Notes: generated from the letters alone by a model not told the origin. Positions 7,279 to 14,623 are shown, counted from the stretch's first letter. The stretch: 16,553 nucleotides of DNA from Nitrospirota bacterium (GCA_013151555.1 JAADIA010000021.1:1-16553), one strand, 5' to 3'. Program-made: numbers and translations.

Positions 7279-7476
7279 CTATTTTGACTTATTTTGGCTT
7301 ATCTTGGATTTATTCTTCCGTAAAAATTTCTCTATCTCCCCCTCGTCCCAGAATTTGGATTTGTTGGTCACAGTGATGGGAGGAGGAAACTTCCCCAGCT
7401 TAACCCAATTTCTGATGGTCTCTTCACACCGGCCGAATTTTTCAGCAACCTTCTGAATAGTAATTAGCCTCCCCAT
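7279..7476 (-). CDS. Small AlpA/excisionase-like helix-turn-helix protein in the btu operon
   Basis: A 65-residue DNA-binding protein of the AlpA/excisionase-like (MerR-type winged helix-turn-helix) group. The helix-turn-helix is at residues 6-28 (ITIQKVAEKFGRCEETIRNWV). The wing FPPPITVTNKSKFWDEGEIEKFL (31-53) leads to a basic tail with the repeated NKSK motif. The ATG at 7476 lies inside the end of btuD (13-nt overlap), with a GAGAAGGG Shine-Dalgarno about 6 nt away, so it is translated from the btu transcript. Proteins of this fold usually come from prophages or integrative elements and act as excisionases or small activators. No integrase or attachment site is visible here. It may regulate the following riboswitch-controlled operon, whose promoter starts only 35 bp downstream of its stop; that is inference. 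Confidence 0.75.
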   Translation of the reverse strand: MGRLITIQKVAEKFGRCEETIRNWVKLGKFPPPITVTNKSKFWDEGEIEKFLRKNKSKISQNKSK

Positions 7477-8285
7477 CTTTTACCCTTCTCAATCGCTCTT
7501 TCTTCTCCGGAAACCAAGATAATATAAGGTTTCCCGGAGAGAGGATTATTTTCCACCAGCACCACTGTTTCATATACCGCCTCAATATGGACGTAAGAGA
7601 GCACTTCTGCAGGAGAACCTTTTTGATATATTGTACCCTCTTTTAACAAAATCAACCGTTCACAGTACTCACCGGCCAGGTTCAGGTCATGCGAGACCAT
7701 GATGACCGTTATTTTTTTCTCTCTATTCAACTTCCTCAGCAGGTCCAGAATTTCTATCTGGTGGCCGATATCCATGTGAGAGGTAGGCTCATCCAGAAGC
7801 AGAAGTTCGGGTTCCTGGGCAAGGGCCTGGGCTAAAATGACCCTCTGTCTTTCTCCCCCGCAAAGCTCCGAAACCCTCCTCTCCCGAAGGGGAAGAATAT
7901 CAGTTAACACCATAGCCTTTTCCACCATCTCTAAATCAGCCCTTTTTCCCCTCTCCAATCTTCCTAAATAAGGAAACCTTCCCATAAGAACAAATTCTTC
8001 TACAGAGCAAGGGAAAGGGATACTTAACATCTGAGGCAGAACGGCTACTTCCCTGGCCAACTCCCGCCGAGGAATCCGGTTGAGAGATTTTCCTTTGTAA
8101 AAAATTTCTCCCCGGTAAGGTTTCAAAACCCGGGTGATGCATCGGAAAAGGGTCGTCTTACCGGAGCCATTGGGTCCAATTATACCCAGGAAACTTCCTT
8201 CTGCCACAGAGAAAGATATCCCCTTGAGGACTTCCTCCTCTCCATATCCGCAGACAAGCCCGCTTACCCTTAAGATATATCCCAT
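7464..8285 (-). CDS. btuD: Cobalamin ABC transporter, ATP-binding protein BtuD
   Basis: A 273-residue ATPase of the FecCD-type (iron-siderophore/cobalamin/heme) importers, on the cytoplasmic side of the inner membrane. Visible motifs: Walker A GPNGSGKTT (37-45), Q-loop Gln85, signature LCGGERQ (141-147, with Cys in place of the usual Ser), Walker B LLLLDEP (161-167), and the switch His199 in SHD. The start overlaps btuC by 16 nt, and its end overlaps the helix-turn-helix gene by 13 nt. Related importers carry siderophores or heme, and the protein alone does not tell them apart. The cobalamin riboswitch in front of the operon makes cobalamin or another corrinoid the likely substrate. Confidence 0.92.
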   Translation of the reverse strand: MGYILRVSGLVCGYGEEEVLKGISFSVAEGSFLGIIGPNGSGKTTLFRCITRVLKPYRGEIFYKGKSLNRIPRRELAREVAVLPQMLSIPFPCSVEEFVLMGRFPYLGRLERGKRADLEMVEKAMVLTDILPLRERRVSELCGGERQRVILAQALAQEPELLLLDEPTSHMDIGHQIEILDLLRKLNREKKITVIMVSHDLNLAGEYCERLILLKEGTIYQKGSPAEVLSYVHIEAVYETVVLVENNPLSGKPYIILVSGEERAIEKGKRWGG

Positions 8286-9253
8286 CTTTTCGCCCTCAAG
8301 AGGAAGGTTAAGAAGAAGAATCCTCCTAAAATTCCGGTAATGACTCCAACTGGAAGTTCCAGGGGAGCAACGATGGTCCGGGCCAGCGTATCGGAAAGAG
8401 CCAAAAAGACAGCTCCCCCAAGAGCCGCTGCCGGGATTAAAAGACGATGATTCGGACCGGTGAAACGTCGCAGAAAATGAGGGACGATTAATCCTACAAA
8501 ACCAATTATTCCCGTTGCCGCCACGGCAGCTCCGGTAATCAGGGAGGCCACCAGGAAGAGTATTTTCTTTACTCCCTCGGCCTCCAGGCCCAGATGCGCA
8601 GCTCTTTCCTCCCCCAGGGTAAGCAGGTCAATCTCCCGCCCGAAGAGAAGGAAAACAAGGATTCCGGCAGGGATGATAAAAGCAATGACTTTCAAGAGAG
8701 CCGGCTGCAGGGAAGAGAGGTCCCCCATTAGCCAGAAGATAGCTCCCTGTACTCTCTCTGCCCGGACCAGAGAGAAAATAAGGAGGACCAGGGAAGAAAA
8801 GATAAAGCTCAGGATTATCCCTCCCAAGATCAGGCCGGCAACAGAAAATCTTCTTCGGGCCACGATAAAATAAATCATCGCGATAGAGAACAAAGAACCC
8901 AAAAAAGCCATGGCCGGAACCCAGTAACCTCCTAAACCCAGGACAATGCCCAGGGTAGCCCCCAGAGCCGCTCCCCCGGAAACACCCAGAGTATAGGGTT
9001 CCGCCAGGGGATTACGAAGCATTCCCTGAAAGACTACCCCGCAGGAGGCTAACCCGGCGCCTACCAGGAATCCTAAGACAATCCGGGGAATGCGAATTTG
9101 CCAGATGATGGTCCGAACAGTTCCTGCCTGGTGAGGATGAAAGAGAGCCTCCATTGTTTCTCTCAAAGGAACCTTGCTTCCCCCAAACATCAGGGAAAAG
9201 ATGAAAGTGAAAAGTAAGAGTATAAGCAAAATAAGAAATAAGGCTTTTTTCAT
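8270..9253 (-). CDS. btuC: Cobalamin ABC transporter permease BtuC (FecCD family)
   Basis: A 327-residue polytopic inner-membrane permease with about ten hydrophobic segments along its length. Family hallmarks are RNPLAEPYTLGVSGGAALGA (80-99), the coupling region GFVGLIVPHFLRR (251-263) and the C-terminal ELPVGVITGILGGFFF (299-314). It forms the translocation channel of a BtuCD-type importer with the adjacent ATPase and binding protein. The ATG overlaps the btuF stop as ATGA (4 nt), a typical coupled arrangement. The length is normal for the family. Substrate assignment rests on the riboswitch and on btuF next door. Confidence 0.93.
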   Translation of the reverse strand: MKKALFLILLILLLFTFIFSLMFGGSKVPLRETMEALFHPHQAGTVRTIIWQIRIPRIVLGFLVGAGLASCGVVFQGMLRNPLAEPYTLGVSGGAALGATLGIVLGLGGYWVPAMAFLGSLFSIAMIYFIVARRRFSVAGLILGGIILSFIFSSLVLLIFSLVRAERVQGAIFWLMGDLSSLQPALLKVIAFIIPAGILVFLLFGREIDLLTLGEERAAHLGLEAEGVKKILFLVASLITGAAVAATGIIGFVGLIVPHFLRRFTGPNHRLLIPAAALGGAVFLALSDTLARTIVAPLELPVGVITGILGGFFFLTFLLRAKRWDIS

Positions 9254-10140
9254 CGTTCGAAGGCCTCAGGATGGAACCGCCGGGCTACTTCCTCCAATCC
9301 TTTAGCAAAGGCTAAAGGGGTGGGACGACTGACCAGGTTGGGATCCACACGATAAATCCTGGCCCTTAGATGGAAGCGGCGCCACTCTTCTTCCTGACGC
9401 TTTGCCAATTCCTTACCTCCCGTCGTCAAAATAACCACCTGAGGATTTTCTTTAATAACTGCTTCCCGACTATAACGCGGATATCTGGTTTTAGCTTCAT
9501 GAGCAATATTTATACCTCCGGCCATGCGGATCAATTCATCAATAAATGTTCCCTTAGCCACGGTAAACAGAGGTTTCGGCCACACCTGCCAGAAGACCCT
9601 GACCAAAGGTAAGGGACTAACTTCCTTGCTGACTTTTGTTATTATCCCGGCGGCTTTTCTCACTATCTGTCCGGCCGTCTTCTCCTGACCGACTATCTTT
9701 CCCAGGAGTAAAAAATGCTCCTTGATATCGGAAAAACTCCGGCTTTCCCCAAGGACAAAGACTTTTATTCCCAGATGGCGCAACTTACTCATCGTTTGAG
9801 ACTTGTTTCCTTCTTGGGTGATTAAGACCAAATCGGGATTTAAAGAGACTATCTTTTCTATACTGGGATTCAACATCGTCCCTACTTTTTCCTTCTTCCC
9901 GGCTTCCGCAGGGACATCTGCAAAGATTGTTACCCCCACTATTCTTTCCCCCGCTCCTAATAGATAAAGGCTCTCAGTAAGGGAAGGAGCCAGAGAGACA
10001 ATTCTCTGGGGTGGGGAGGAAAAACTGAAGGAAGTGCCGGTAGCATCTTTCAGCTTCAGGGGAGCAGAAAAGCCCCCCGCCGGCATCAGTAAAAGGACTG
10101 CTCCAACAATGGACAAACTAATTAATCTTCTCATTTTCAC
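9250..10140 (-). CDS. btuF: Cobalamin-binding periplasmic protein BtuF
   Basis: A 296-residue periplasmic substrate-binding protein of the helical-backbone (BtuF/FhuD) class. A signal peptide covers residues 1-25. The first lobe begins with the family pattern RIVSLAPSLTESLYLLGAGERIVGV (46-70), followed by IEKIVSLNPDLVL (94-106). It has no lipobox Cys, so it is probably soluble in the periplasm. It delivers the corrinoid to BtuC. Two starts are possible: GTG at 10140 (GAGGAG 5 nt upstream) and ATG at 10134 (11 nt upstream); the sequence does not settle this. It is the first gene after the upstream riboswitch, separated from the terminator by a repeat-bearing leader of about 335 nt. No outer-membrane receptor gene accompanies it. 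Confidence 0.9.
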   Translation of the reverse strand: MKMRRLISLSIVGAVLLLMPAGGFSAPLKLKDATGTSFSFSSPPQRIVSLAPSLTESLYLLGAGERIVGVTIFADVPAEAGKKEKVGTMLNPSIEKIVSLNPDLVLITQEGNKSQTMSKLRHLGIKVFVLGESRSFSDIKEHFLLLGKIVGQEKTAGQIVRKAAGIITKVSKEVSPLPLVRVFWQVWPKPLFTVAKGTFIDELIRMAGGINIAHEAKTRYPRYSREAVIKENPQVVILTTGGKELAKRQEEEWRRFHLRARIYRVDPNLVSRPTPLAFAKGLEEVARRFHPEAFER

Positions 10141-10210
10141 TACATCTCCTCAAAAAGATCGAGAATAAAACTTCCTAACCTCGGACAAACATTGTTTCTT
10201 TAATTTTCAC

Positions 10211-10235
10211 CGCAGAGTTCGCAGAGAACGCAGAG
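10211..10235. repeat. Three tandem 9-bp CGCAGAG units
   Basis: CGCAGAG occurs at 10211, 10220 and 10229, each followed by two variable bases, giving an exact 9-bp period. Short CGCAGAG tandem repeats of this type are scattered between genes in many bacterial genomes; their function is not known. Here it sits in the leader between the riboswitch terminator and btuF. Confidence 0.7.
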
Positions 10236-10281
10236 ATTGCTAACTTTAAAGATGATTTTTATTTTCTTCCCTGCAAATTTT

Positions 10282-10415
10282 TAGTCTATGGTCTATAGTC
10301 TGCCTTGCTAGAAATACAGACCTTAGACCTTAGACTTTAGACCTTAGACTTTAGACTTTAGACTTTAGACAAAAATATTTTAGTCTGTGGTCTATAGTCT
10401 AATATCTATAGTCTG
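10282..10415. repeat. Heptamer repeat array flanked by near-identical direct repeats
   Basis: The centre (10318-10370) is a run of seven full TTAGACY heptamers plus partial units. On each side is a near-identical 21-bp element of reverse-complementary character (10282-10302 and 10381-10401, differing at an internal position and at the last base), built from GTCTATG/GTCTATAGTC. A further partial copy (TCTATAGTCTG) ends at 10415. The flanks could pair imperfectly with the central array. The whole block lies in the btuFCD leader downstream of the terminator. Spacing is too short and irregular for CRISPR. Confidence 0.8.
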
Positions 10416-10476
10416 AATAATAGTCTTGTTGCTTTCCGGGTTTCTTTATTCACTCTTTTTTATGCTTTCCTATGCT

Positions 10477-10517
10477 AAAAAATCCCCAGCCTTCTCTTCA
10501 GAGAAAGGACTGAGGAT
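10477..10517 (-). terminator. Riboswitch-linked intrinsic terminator before btuF
   Basis: On the minus strand an imperfect stem of about 16 pairs (10501-10517 with 10482-10498, including a G-U pair and small bulges) is closed by a very short loop and followed by six T residues (10477-10482). It lies just 3' of the cobalamin aptamer, so it acts as the expression platform of that riboswitch. Confidence 0.8.
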
Positions 10518-10575
10518 AATTTTACCTACTCGGGCTTCACCGTCCCTTAACAGCGAAGAAAACAGTGAATATATA

Positions 10576-10750
10576 CCCAGGCAGGTCTTCTGACTTCCGG
10601 ATCAACCTACCGGCCGCACCTTCCCGATCGCCTCAAGCGATCAGTGGTTAATTGCGGCTTTCGTCCCCGGTTACAGCGGCGTGCCCGTGTCCTTTTAATT
10701 ATCCTCAGGACTTCCCTATTCTCCCGCCGGAAACACGGCAGGCACCTGGG
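10576..10750 (-). promoter_or_regulatory. Cobalamin riboswitch controlling btuFCD
   Basis: Minus-strand cobalamin aptamer with a near-consensus B12 box AGTCAGAAGACCTGCC (10580-10595), the core GCCGCTGTAACC, and AATAGGGAAG. The P1 closing stem of 7 pairs joins 10744-10750 to 10576-10582. A conserved short hairpin (10536-10569) and an intrinsic terminator follow. Cobalamin binding should reduce expression of the btuFCD importer, the usual logic for uptake genes. Confidence 0.94.
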
Positions 10751-10776
10751 CAGGATTTATTTTCAATTGTAAAGAT

Positions 10777-10805
10777 ATTATAAGCTGCTAACTTTTATCT
10801 GTCAA
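10777..10805 (-). promoter_or_regulatory. Consensus sigma70 promoter of the btu riboswitch operon
   Basis: A perfect match on the minus strand: TTGACA (10800-10805), a 17-bp spacer, TATAAT (10777-10782). It lies just after the end of the hexosaminidase gene and about 27 bp before the aptamer. Such a strong promoter fits control exerted afterwards by the riboswitch. Confidence 0.85.
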
Positions 10806-10843
10806 ACCCTTTTTGCCGAGGGAGATTTTTCGCAAAAAATTGT

Positions 10844-12895
10844 TTATTTTGAACTCTCGACCAATTTTTCAACAGCAGACACTATCATCAGTTCCGTTTC
10901 CCCTCTTGGTTCTTTTGCTTTTTCTATCTTTATTAGATTTTCCTGAATCCATTCTTCAGAGGGTTTCTTATGCTCATTCCTGAACTTTAAAGCTTGAAGA
11001 CCAACACCGGCCAGATCCGAAAGGTCTCTTGATAATGGTTCAACTTCCTTTAAAATCGGCGAGCGGTTTATAACTATGAGCAACTTTCCATGATTGTTTT
11101 TCCATAAATTCAACCAGGATACAATCTCATCTTTCGTTCCCTTGTTTCCGCTCAAATAACTGTTTACCAGTTCCCGGAAATGTCTGGCAACAACAGCATC
11201 CGGCCGGGCGGCATCCACCACTCTGGTTAGGGGAGAATAAGATGTATATTCCCGCAAAGAACCGCGTTTGTATCCCTTGACGGGTTCAAGCACATCAACA
11301 AGCGTTTTTAATGCTGTTATGTCGTGACTATTGGCCAGACGCCGAAGCATCATCCCGTAATTCTTCTCATGTAGTAATCCTAATTCTTCCAGGCGCAAAC
11401 TGACGACAGGCAACCGGCGATACATATCATCAACATCTCTGATTGAGCCCGGAGACCACAGACGTTCTGCAATGACAGCCGTGCGTGGCCAGATACGGGA
11501 ATCTATTGTTTCCGGAGATACAAATTCCCCCCACATGGTTGCTTCGCCGCCAAGAATATATTTCTTTTGTTTTTCAGTCAGCAAGGCCCCTTTCGGAAGC
11601 GGATCATTCAGATAAAGATAACTCGCAGGCTGGATAAGATCGATATAGTAGCCATTTGATAGAATTGTCTGATATCCTTTCTGGGCCGCCTTGATCAGGG
11701 CTGTTTGTCCCCGCCACGATTGGATAACGATATCTTTCGGCAGTTCCGGTTGAAAGATTTCATCCCAACCTACCATTTTTTTATTATATTTTTGCAAAAT
11801 TTTGAGGATCCGTTGGTTAAAATATCTTTGCAGAGCATGATTGTCGGGGATGTTATGAGCTTTCATATATGCCTGAATATCCGGATTTGCATTCCATTGC
11901 CTACCATTATTCTCATCGCCGCCGATATGAATATATCTGTCCGGAAACAAAGCCGTCATTTCTGCAAAGAATTTATCCAGAAAAACATAGGTTTCCTCCC
12001 GCGTGGGATCCATAGTGGGATCTTTAATGCCCCATTTGCGCGCGATTGTATACTTCCGTCCCGGGGCACTGGAAAGCTCCGGATAACCAACGAACCAGCT
12101 TGTGGCATGGCCAGGCATATCAAACTCCGGCATGACCCGAATGCCGCGATCTGCAGCGTAGGAAATAATATCTTTAATTTGTTCTTGTGTATAGTAAAAC
12201 CCATCCGATCCCAATTCATGCAGTTTGGGAAAAGTTTTACATTCCACGCGGAAACCCTGGTCTTCGGTAAGATGCAAATGCAAAACATTCATTTTTACCG
12301 CCGCCATGCCGCTAAGATTACGTTTGATAACTTCAACCGGCATAAAATGGCGACCGACATCTATCAGCAATCCCCGCCAGGGAAAACGAGGTGCATCTTT
12401 GATCTCAACGGAGGGAAAATAATAACCTTTTTCGTCCGCGTTTAATAATTGGTTAAATGTTGCAAGACCCCTCAGGATACCAATATCAGTTTCAGCAGAA
12501 AGCTCAATCTTTTCCGGCGTTATCCTTAACTGATAAGATTCATCTTCATGCAAAATTAATTTACCCTGCCGGTTGCAGGAGATAATAAAATCTGCATCCT
12601 GTACATTACCTCCGGGACGAATAAAATCCTGGGAAAAGAAAATCCCGGTTCGGTCGGATAAGCGTCGCAAGGTTCTGGTTACCGCTTTGCCCAGCCGCGC
12701 TCCTCCCTTTTTTCCCTGAATCGCAATTGTAAACGAATCCGACAGCCGGAACAGACCGTCCCCACGTGTTATTTGCTTCGGCACCGGCATAAGGTTTAAC
12801 TCTTCAGTTTCCTCCCTTGCGAAAGTGACGGAACCCATCGTCAGAATGATCACTAAAAGCAACAAAACAGAATAAAAAAGACTCGTCCTGTTCAT
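10844..12895 (-). CDS. Secreted GH20 beta-N-acetylhexosaminidase
   Basis: A 683-residue glycoside hydrolase family 20 enzyme that removes terminal N-acetylhexosamine residues (chitin or peptidoglycan fragments, glycans) by substrate-assisted catalysis. A signal peptide covers 1-26. The N-terminal GH20b domain (about 33-165) starts with LMPVPKQI. The catalytic barrel (about 172-490) shows FPWRGLLIDVGRHF with the substrate-binding Arg174, the catalytic Asp-Glu pair in HIGGDEN (D327, E328), MVGWDE (375-380), LGGEATMWGE (448-457) and AERLWS (476-481). A roughly 190-residue helical C-terminal region follows. There is no PEP-CTERM tail and no lipobox. The ATG has AGGAGG 5 nt upstream. It follows dgt by 115 bp with no terminator between them. 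No other glycan-degrading genes are nearby. The exact substrate cannot be read from the sequence. Confidence 0.93.
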   Translation of the reverse strand: MNRTSLFYSVLLLLVIILTMGSVTFAREETEELNLMPVPKQITRGDGLFRLSDSFTIAIQGKKGGARLGKAVTRTLRRLSDRTGIFFSQDFIRPGGNVQDADFIISCNRQGKLILHEDESYQLRITPEKIELSAETDIGILRGLATFNQLLNADEKGYYFPSVEIKDAPRFPWRGLLIDVGRHFMPVEVIKRNLSGMAAVKMNVLHLHLTEDQGFRVECKTFPKLHELGSDGFYYTQEQIKDIISYAADRGIRVMPEFDMPGHATSWFVGYPELSSAPGRKYTIARKWGIKDPTMDPTREETYVFLDKFFAEMTALFPDRYIHIGGDENNGRQWNANPDIQAYMKAHNIPDNHALQRYFNQRILKILQKYNKKMVGWDEIFQPELPKDIVIQSWRGQTALIKAAQKGYQTILSNGYYIDLIQPASYLYLNDPLPKGALLTEKQKKYILGGEATMWGEFVSPETIDSRIWPRTAVIAERLWSPGSIRDVDDMYRRLPVVSLRLEELGLLHEKNYGMMLRRLANSHDITALKTLVDVLEPVKGYKRGSLREYTSYSPLTRVVDAARPDAVVARHFRELVNSYLSGNKGTKDEIVSWLNLWKNNHGKLLIVINRSPILKEVEPLSRDLSDLAGVGLQALKFRNEHKKPSEEWIQENLIKIEKAKEPRGETELMIVSAVEKLVESSK

Positions 12896-12935
12896 CTTGT
12901 CCTCCTCTTAGTTCGAGGGCACTATTTTTTTACGC

Positions 12936-12992
12936 ATCCCGGAGTTCGATGGATAACACAGTATGCTCCCGGATATCCTCGTCTCCCGGATA
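12936..12992. repeat. Repeated TCCCGGA motifs upstream of the hexosaminidase gene
   Basis: TCCCGGA occurs three times in the same orientation (12937, 12967, 12984). The last two copies share the 10-mer CTCCCGGATA, 17 bp apart. Because the motif is nearly self-complementary, 12936-12944 and 12966-12974 can also pair with one mismatch. There is no T-run, so this is not a terminator. It might be a regulator site for the GH20 gene. Confidence 0.4.
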
Positions 12993-13010
12993 AAGAAAGA
13001 GCTGGTTTCC

Positions 13011-14162
13011 TCAAACTCTCTCATAGGGTTGGAATAGCTTATTATATTCATTAAGGGCAAAGCGGTCAGTCATTCCAGCAATATAATCGCAAATTACCCG
13101 GGCGGGTGTTGCTTCCTTAAATTTCTCCTGTGTATCCGGGGGCAATTGCAGAGGATAGTCTAAATAAATTTTAAACAATTCGCGGATGAAACGGCGGGCT
13201 TTTTCAGTCATTCTTACTACTCTATAGTGATGGTAGAGATGCTCGAGAAGAAATTGCTTAAGTTGCTCATTTTTCCGGGACATCTGCGGACTGAAAGATA
13301 CAAGAAGAGAAGAAGCTTCCCTCACATCTTTCACAGACCCTACTTGTGCCTGTTCCAGCCGCTTTTCCGTCTCTACAATTACATCGGTTACCTGAAGGTT
13401 GATAAGAGCTTTTATCGTCTGATATTTTCTTCTCTCCCGGTCGGAATCAGGAAACTTCTTTTTTATTTCTTGATAGGTTTCCTCCCAAAAGGAACTCTTG
13501 CCAAGAACTTCCTCGTTGATCATCTCTGCTGTTAACCCATCATCGAGGTCATGGTTATTGTAAGCAATCTCATCAGCTAAATTAACTGTTTGAGCTTCCA
13601 GGGTAGGAAATTTATCCGGTTCGAATTCGGAGAAAGAAGCTTTATCATAAGGAGTAGTATGTTTAATAATGCCCTCCCTCACCTCCCAGCTAAGATTCAA
13701 TCCTTTGAAACGGGGATTTCTTCTTTCCAGTTGCTCTACAACTCTTAAACTCTGCCAGTTATGCTCAAAACCTCCTTCATCCTCCATCAATTCTCGGAGA
13801 GCTTCCTCTCCCGAGTGACCAAAAGGAGTATGTCCTAAATCATGAGCCAAAGCGATAGCTTCCGTTAGGTCCTCATTTAACTTCAAGCTGCGGGCGATGG
13901 AACGAGCGATTTGAGCCACTTCAATGGTATGGGTAAGGCGGGTACGATAGTAATCACCTTCGTGATTGACAAAGACTTGTGTTTTATACTCTAAACGGCG
14001 AAAAGCAGTGGAATGAACAATGCGATCTCTGTCTCTTTGAAAGACAGAGCGATAGGCATGCTCCTCTTCAGGGTAAACCCGCCCCCAACTGTTCTCGCTC
14101 TTCATCGCATAGGAAGCGAGCAGCTCTTCTTCCTGCTTCTCAAGTTCGATTCTGGTTAGCAT
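13011..14162 (-). CDS. dgt: dGTPase-like HD-domain dNTP triphosphohydrolase
   Basis: A 383-residue cytoplasmic HD-superfamily enzyme of the deoxyguanosinetriphosphate triphosphohydrolase-like family, which cleaves dNTPs to deoxynucleoside and triphosphate. The metal-binding residues are visible: His78 in RLTHTIEVAQ, His107-Asp108 in LAHDLGHTPFGHSG, and Asp197 in NLADEIAYNNHDLDD. The N-terminal RDRIVHSTAFRRLEYKTQVF (45-64) is also typical of the family. The length matches the shorter bacterial dGTPase-like type rather than the longer E. coli Dgt, so the true nucleotide preference is open. The ATG is 5 nt after the stop of the Lys/Glu-rich gene, without a strong Shine-Dalgarno, which suggests translational coupling to it. 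Confidence 0.93.
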   Translation of the reverse strand: MLTRIELEKQEEELLASYAMKSENSWGRVYPEEEHAYRSVFQRDRDRIVHSTAFRRLEYKTQVFVNHEGDYYRTRLTHTIEVAQIARSIARSLKLNEDLTEAIALAHDLGHTPFGHSGEEALRELMEDEGGFEHNWQSLRVVEQLERRNPRFKGLNLSWEVREGIIKHTTPYDKASFSEFEPDKFPTLEAQTVNLADEIAYNNHDLDDGLTAEMINEEVLGKSSFWEETYQEIKKKFPDSDRERRKYQTIKALINLQVTDVIVETEKRLEQAQVGSVKDVREASSLLVSFSPQMSRKNEQLKQFLLEHLYHHYRVVRMTEKARRFIRELFKIYLDYPLQLPPDTQEKFKEATPARVICDYIAGMTDRFALNEYNKLFQPYERV

Positions 14163-14167
14163 CTCTA

Positions 14168-14623
14168 TTATTTAGAAGAGGCAAAGTTGATAAGCGAGGC
14201 AAGAAAAGGAGGAATGGAAACATTTAAAAGCGGGAGAAGAAGAAGTCCAACAGTCCCCGCCATCAAGACAAGGGAAAGGATAAAGAGAAATTTGAAGAAG
14301 GGACTATTCTCCTTTTCTTCCATTTTAAGAGGTACTTCTAATTTGGGATCGGTTAACTTAGGAAAAGTAACCGTTTTCTTTTCTTCTTTTTCTTCTTTTT
14401 CTTCTTTTTCTTCTTTTTTTTCTTCTTCTTTCTTTTCTTTTACTCCCCCAGGAGAAACTTCAACGGGCTTCTCCGGTTTTACCGTTGGAGGAATATCTTT
14501 CTGAATTGATTCAACCTTCTTAGGTTCTATCCGAAGCGGCTTTTCCTCTTCCAAGAGAGGTTTTTTCTCTTCCGCCTTGTTCTGCTTTTTATCCTCTTGG
14601 CTCAAAGGAGTTTCCTCGCCCAT
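14168..14623 (-). CDS. Lys/Glu-rich single-pass membrane protein, function unknown
   Basis: A 151-residue protein I cannot assign. Residues 1-60 are charged and rich in Lys, Glu and Pro. Residues 61-83 are an almost pure Lys/Glu tract with repeated EEKEEK. A short linker is followed by one hydrophobic segment (112-134) near the C-terminus. With no signal peptide it is probably tail-anchored with the charged part in the cytoplasm. The Lys/Glu tract is encoded by a 68-nt uninterrupted purine run (polypyrimidine on +, 14374-14441) made of near-repeats of GAAAAAGAAGAA, which is prone to slippage. The ATG has AAGGAG 7 nt upstream. It lies 53 nt after the coiled-coil gene and 5 nt before dgt, so it is probably in one operon with both. 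Confidence 0.7.
   Translation of the reverse strand: MGEETPLSQEDKKQNKAEEKKPLLEEEKPLRIEPKKVESIQKDIPPTVKPEKPVEVSPGGVKEKKEEEKKEEKEEKEEKEEKKTVTFPKLTDPKLEVPLKMEEKENSPFFKFLFILSLVLMAGTVGLLLLPLLNVSIPPFLASLINFASSK
14374..14441. repeat. 68-nt polypurine/polypyrimidine tract inside a CDS
   Basis: Every base from 14374 to 14441 on + is C or T, with a roughly 12-bp period (CTTCTTTTTCTT). It encodes the Lys/Glu tract of the overlapping membrane-protein gene. The tract could form triplex structures or change length by slippage. Confidence 0.8.

Noticed and set aside
7290-7300. TATTTTGGCTT shared with the inverted repeat at 78-118
   Set aside because: Only 11 A/T-rich bases match, and this copy lies in the coding tail of the helix-turn-helix gene; chance is sufficient.
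6944-7456. 170-codon open frame on + across the terminator, riboswitch and helix-turn-helix gene
   Set aside because: It covers a well-supported cobalamin aptamer and a coding region on the other strand; the open frame is a by-product of those sequences.
10282-10415. CRISPR array
   Set aside because: Units are 7 bp in direct contact with no unique spacers, and no cas gene is near.
10806-10843. Possible terminator after the hexosaminidase gene
   Set aside because: ATTTTT/AAAAAT around a short loop can pair, but there is no G/C in the stem and no proper T-run placement.
11705-12445. 246-codon open frame on + opposite the hexosaminidase gene
   Set aside because: It lies wholly antisense to a GH20 gene with intact catalytic motifs, its product resembles no family I know, and no promoter or Shine-Dalgarno supports it.
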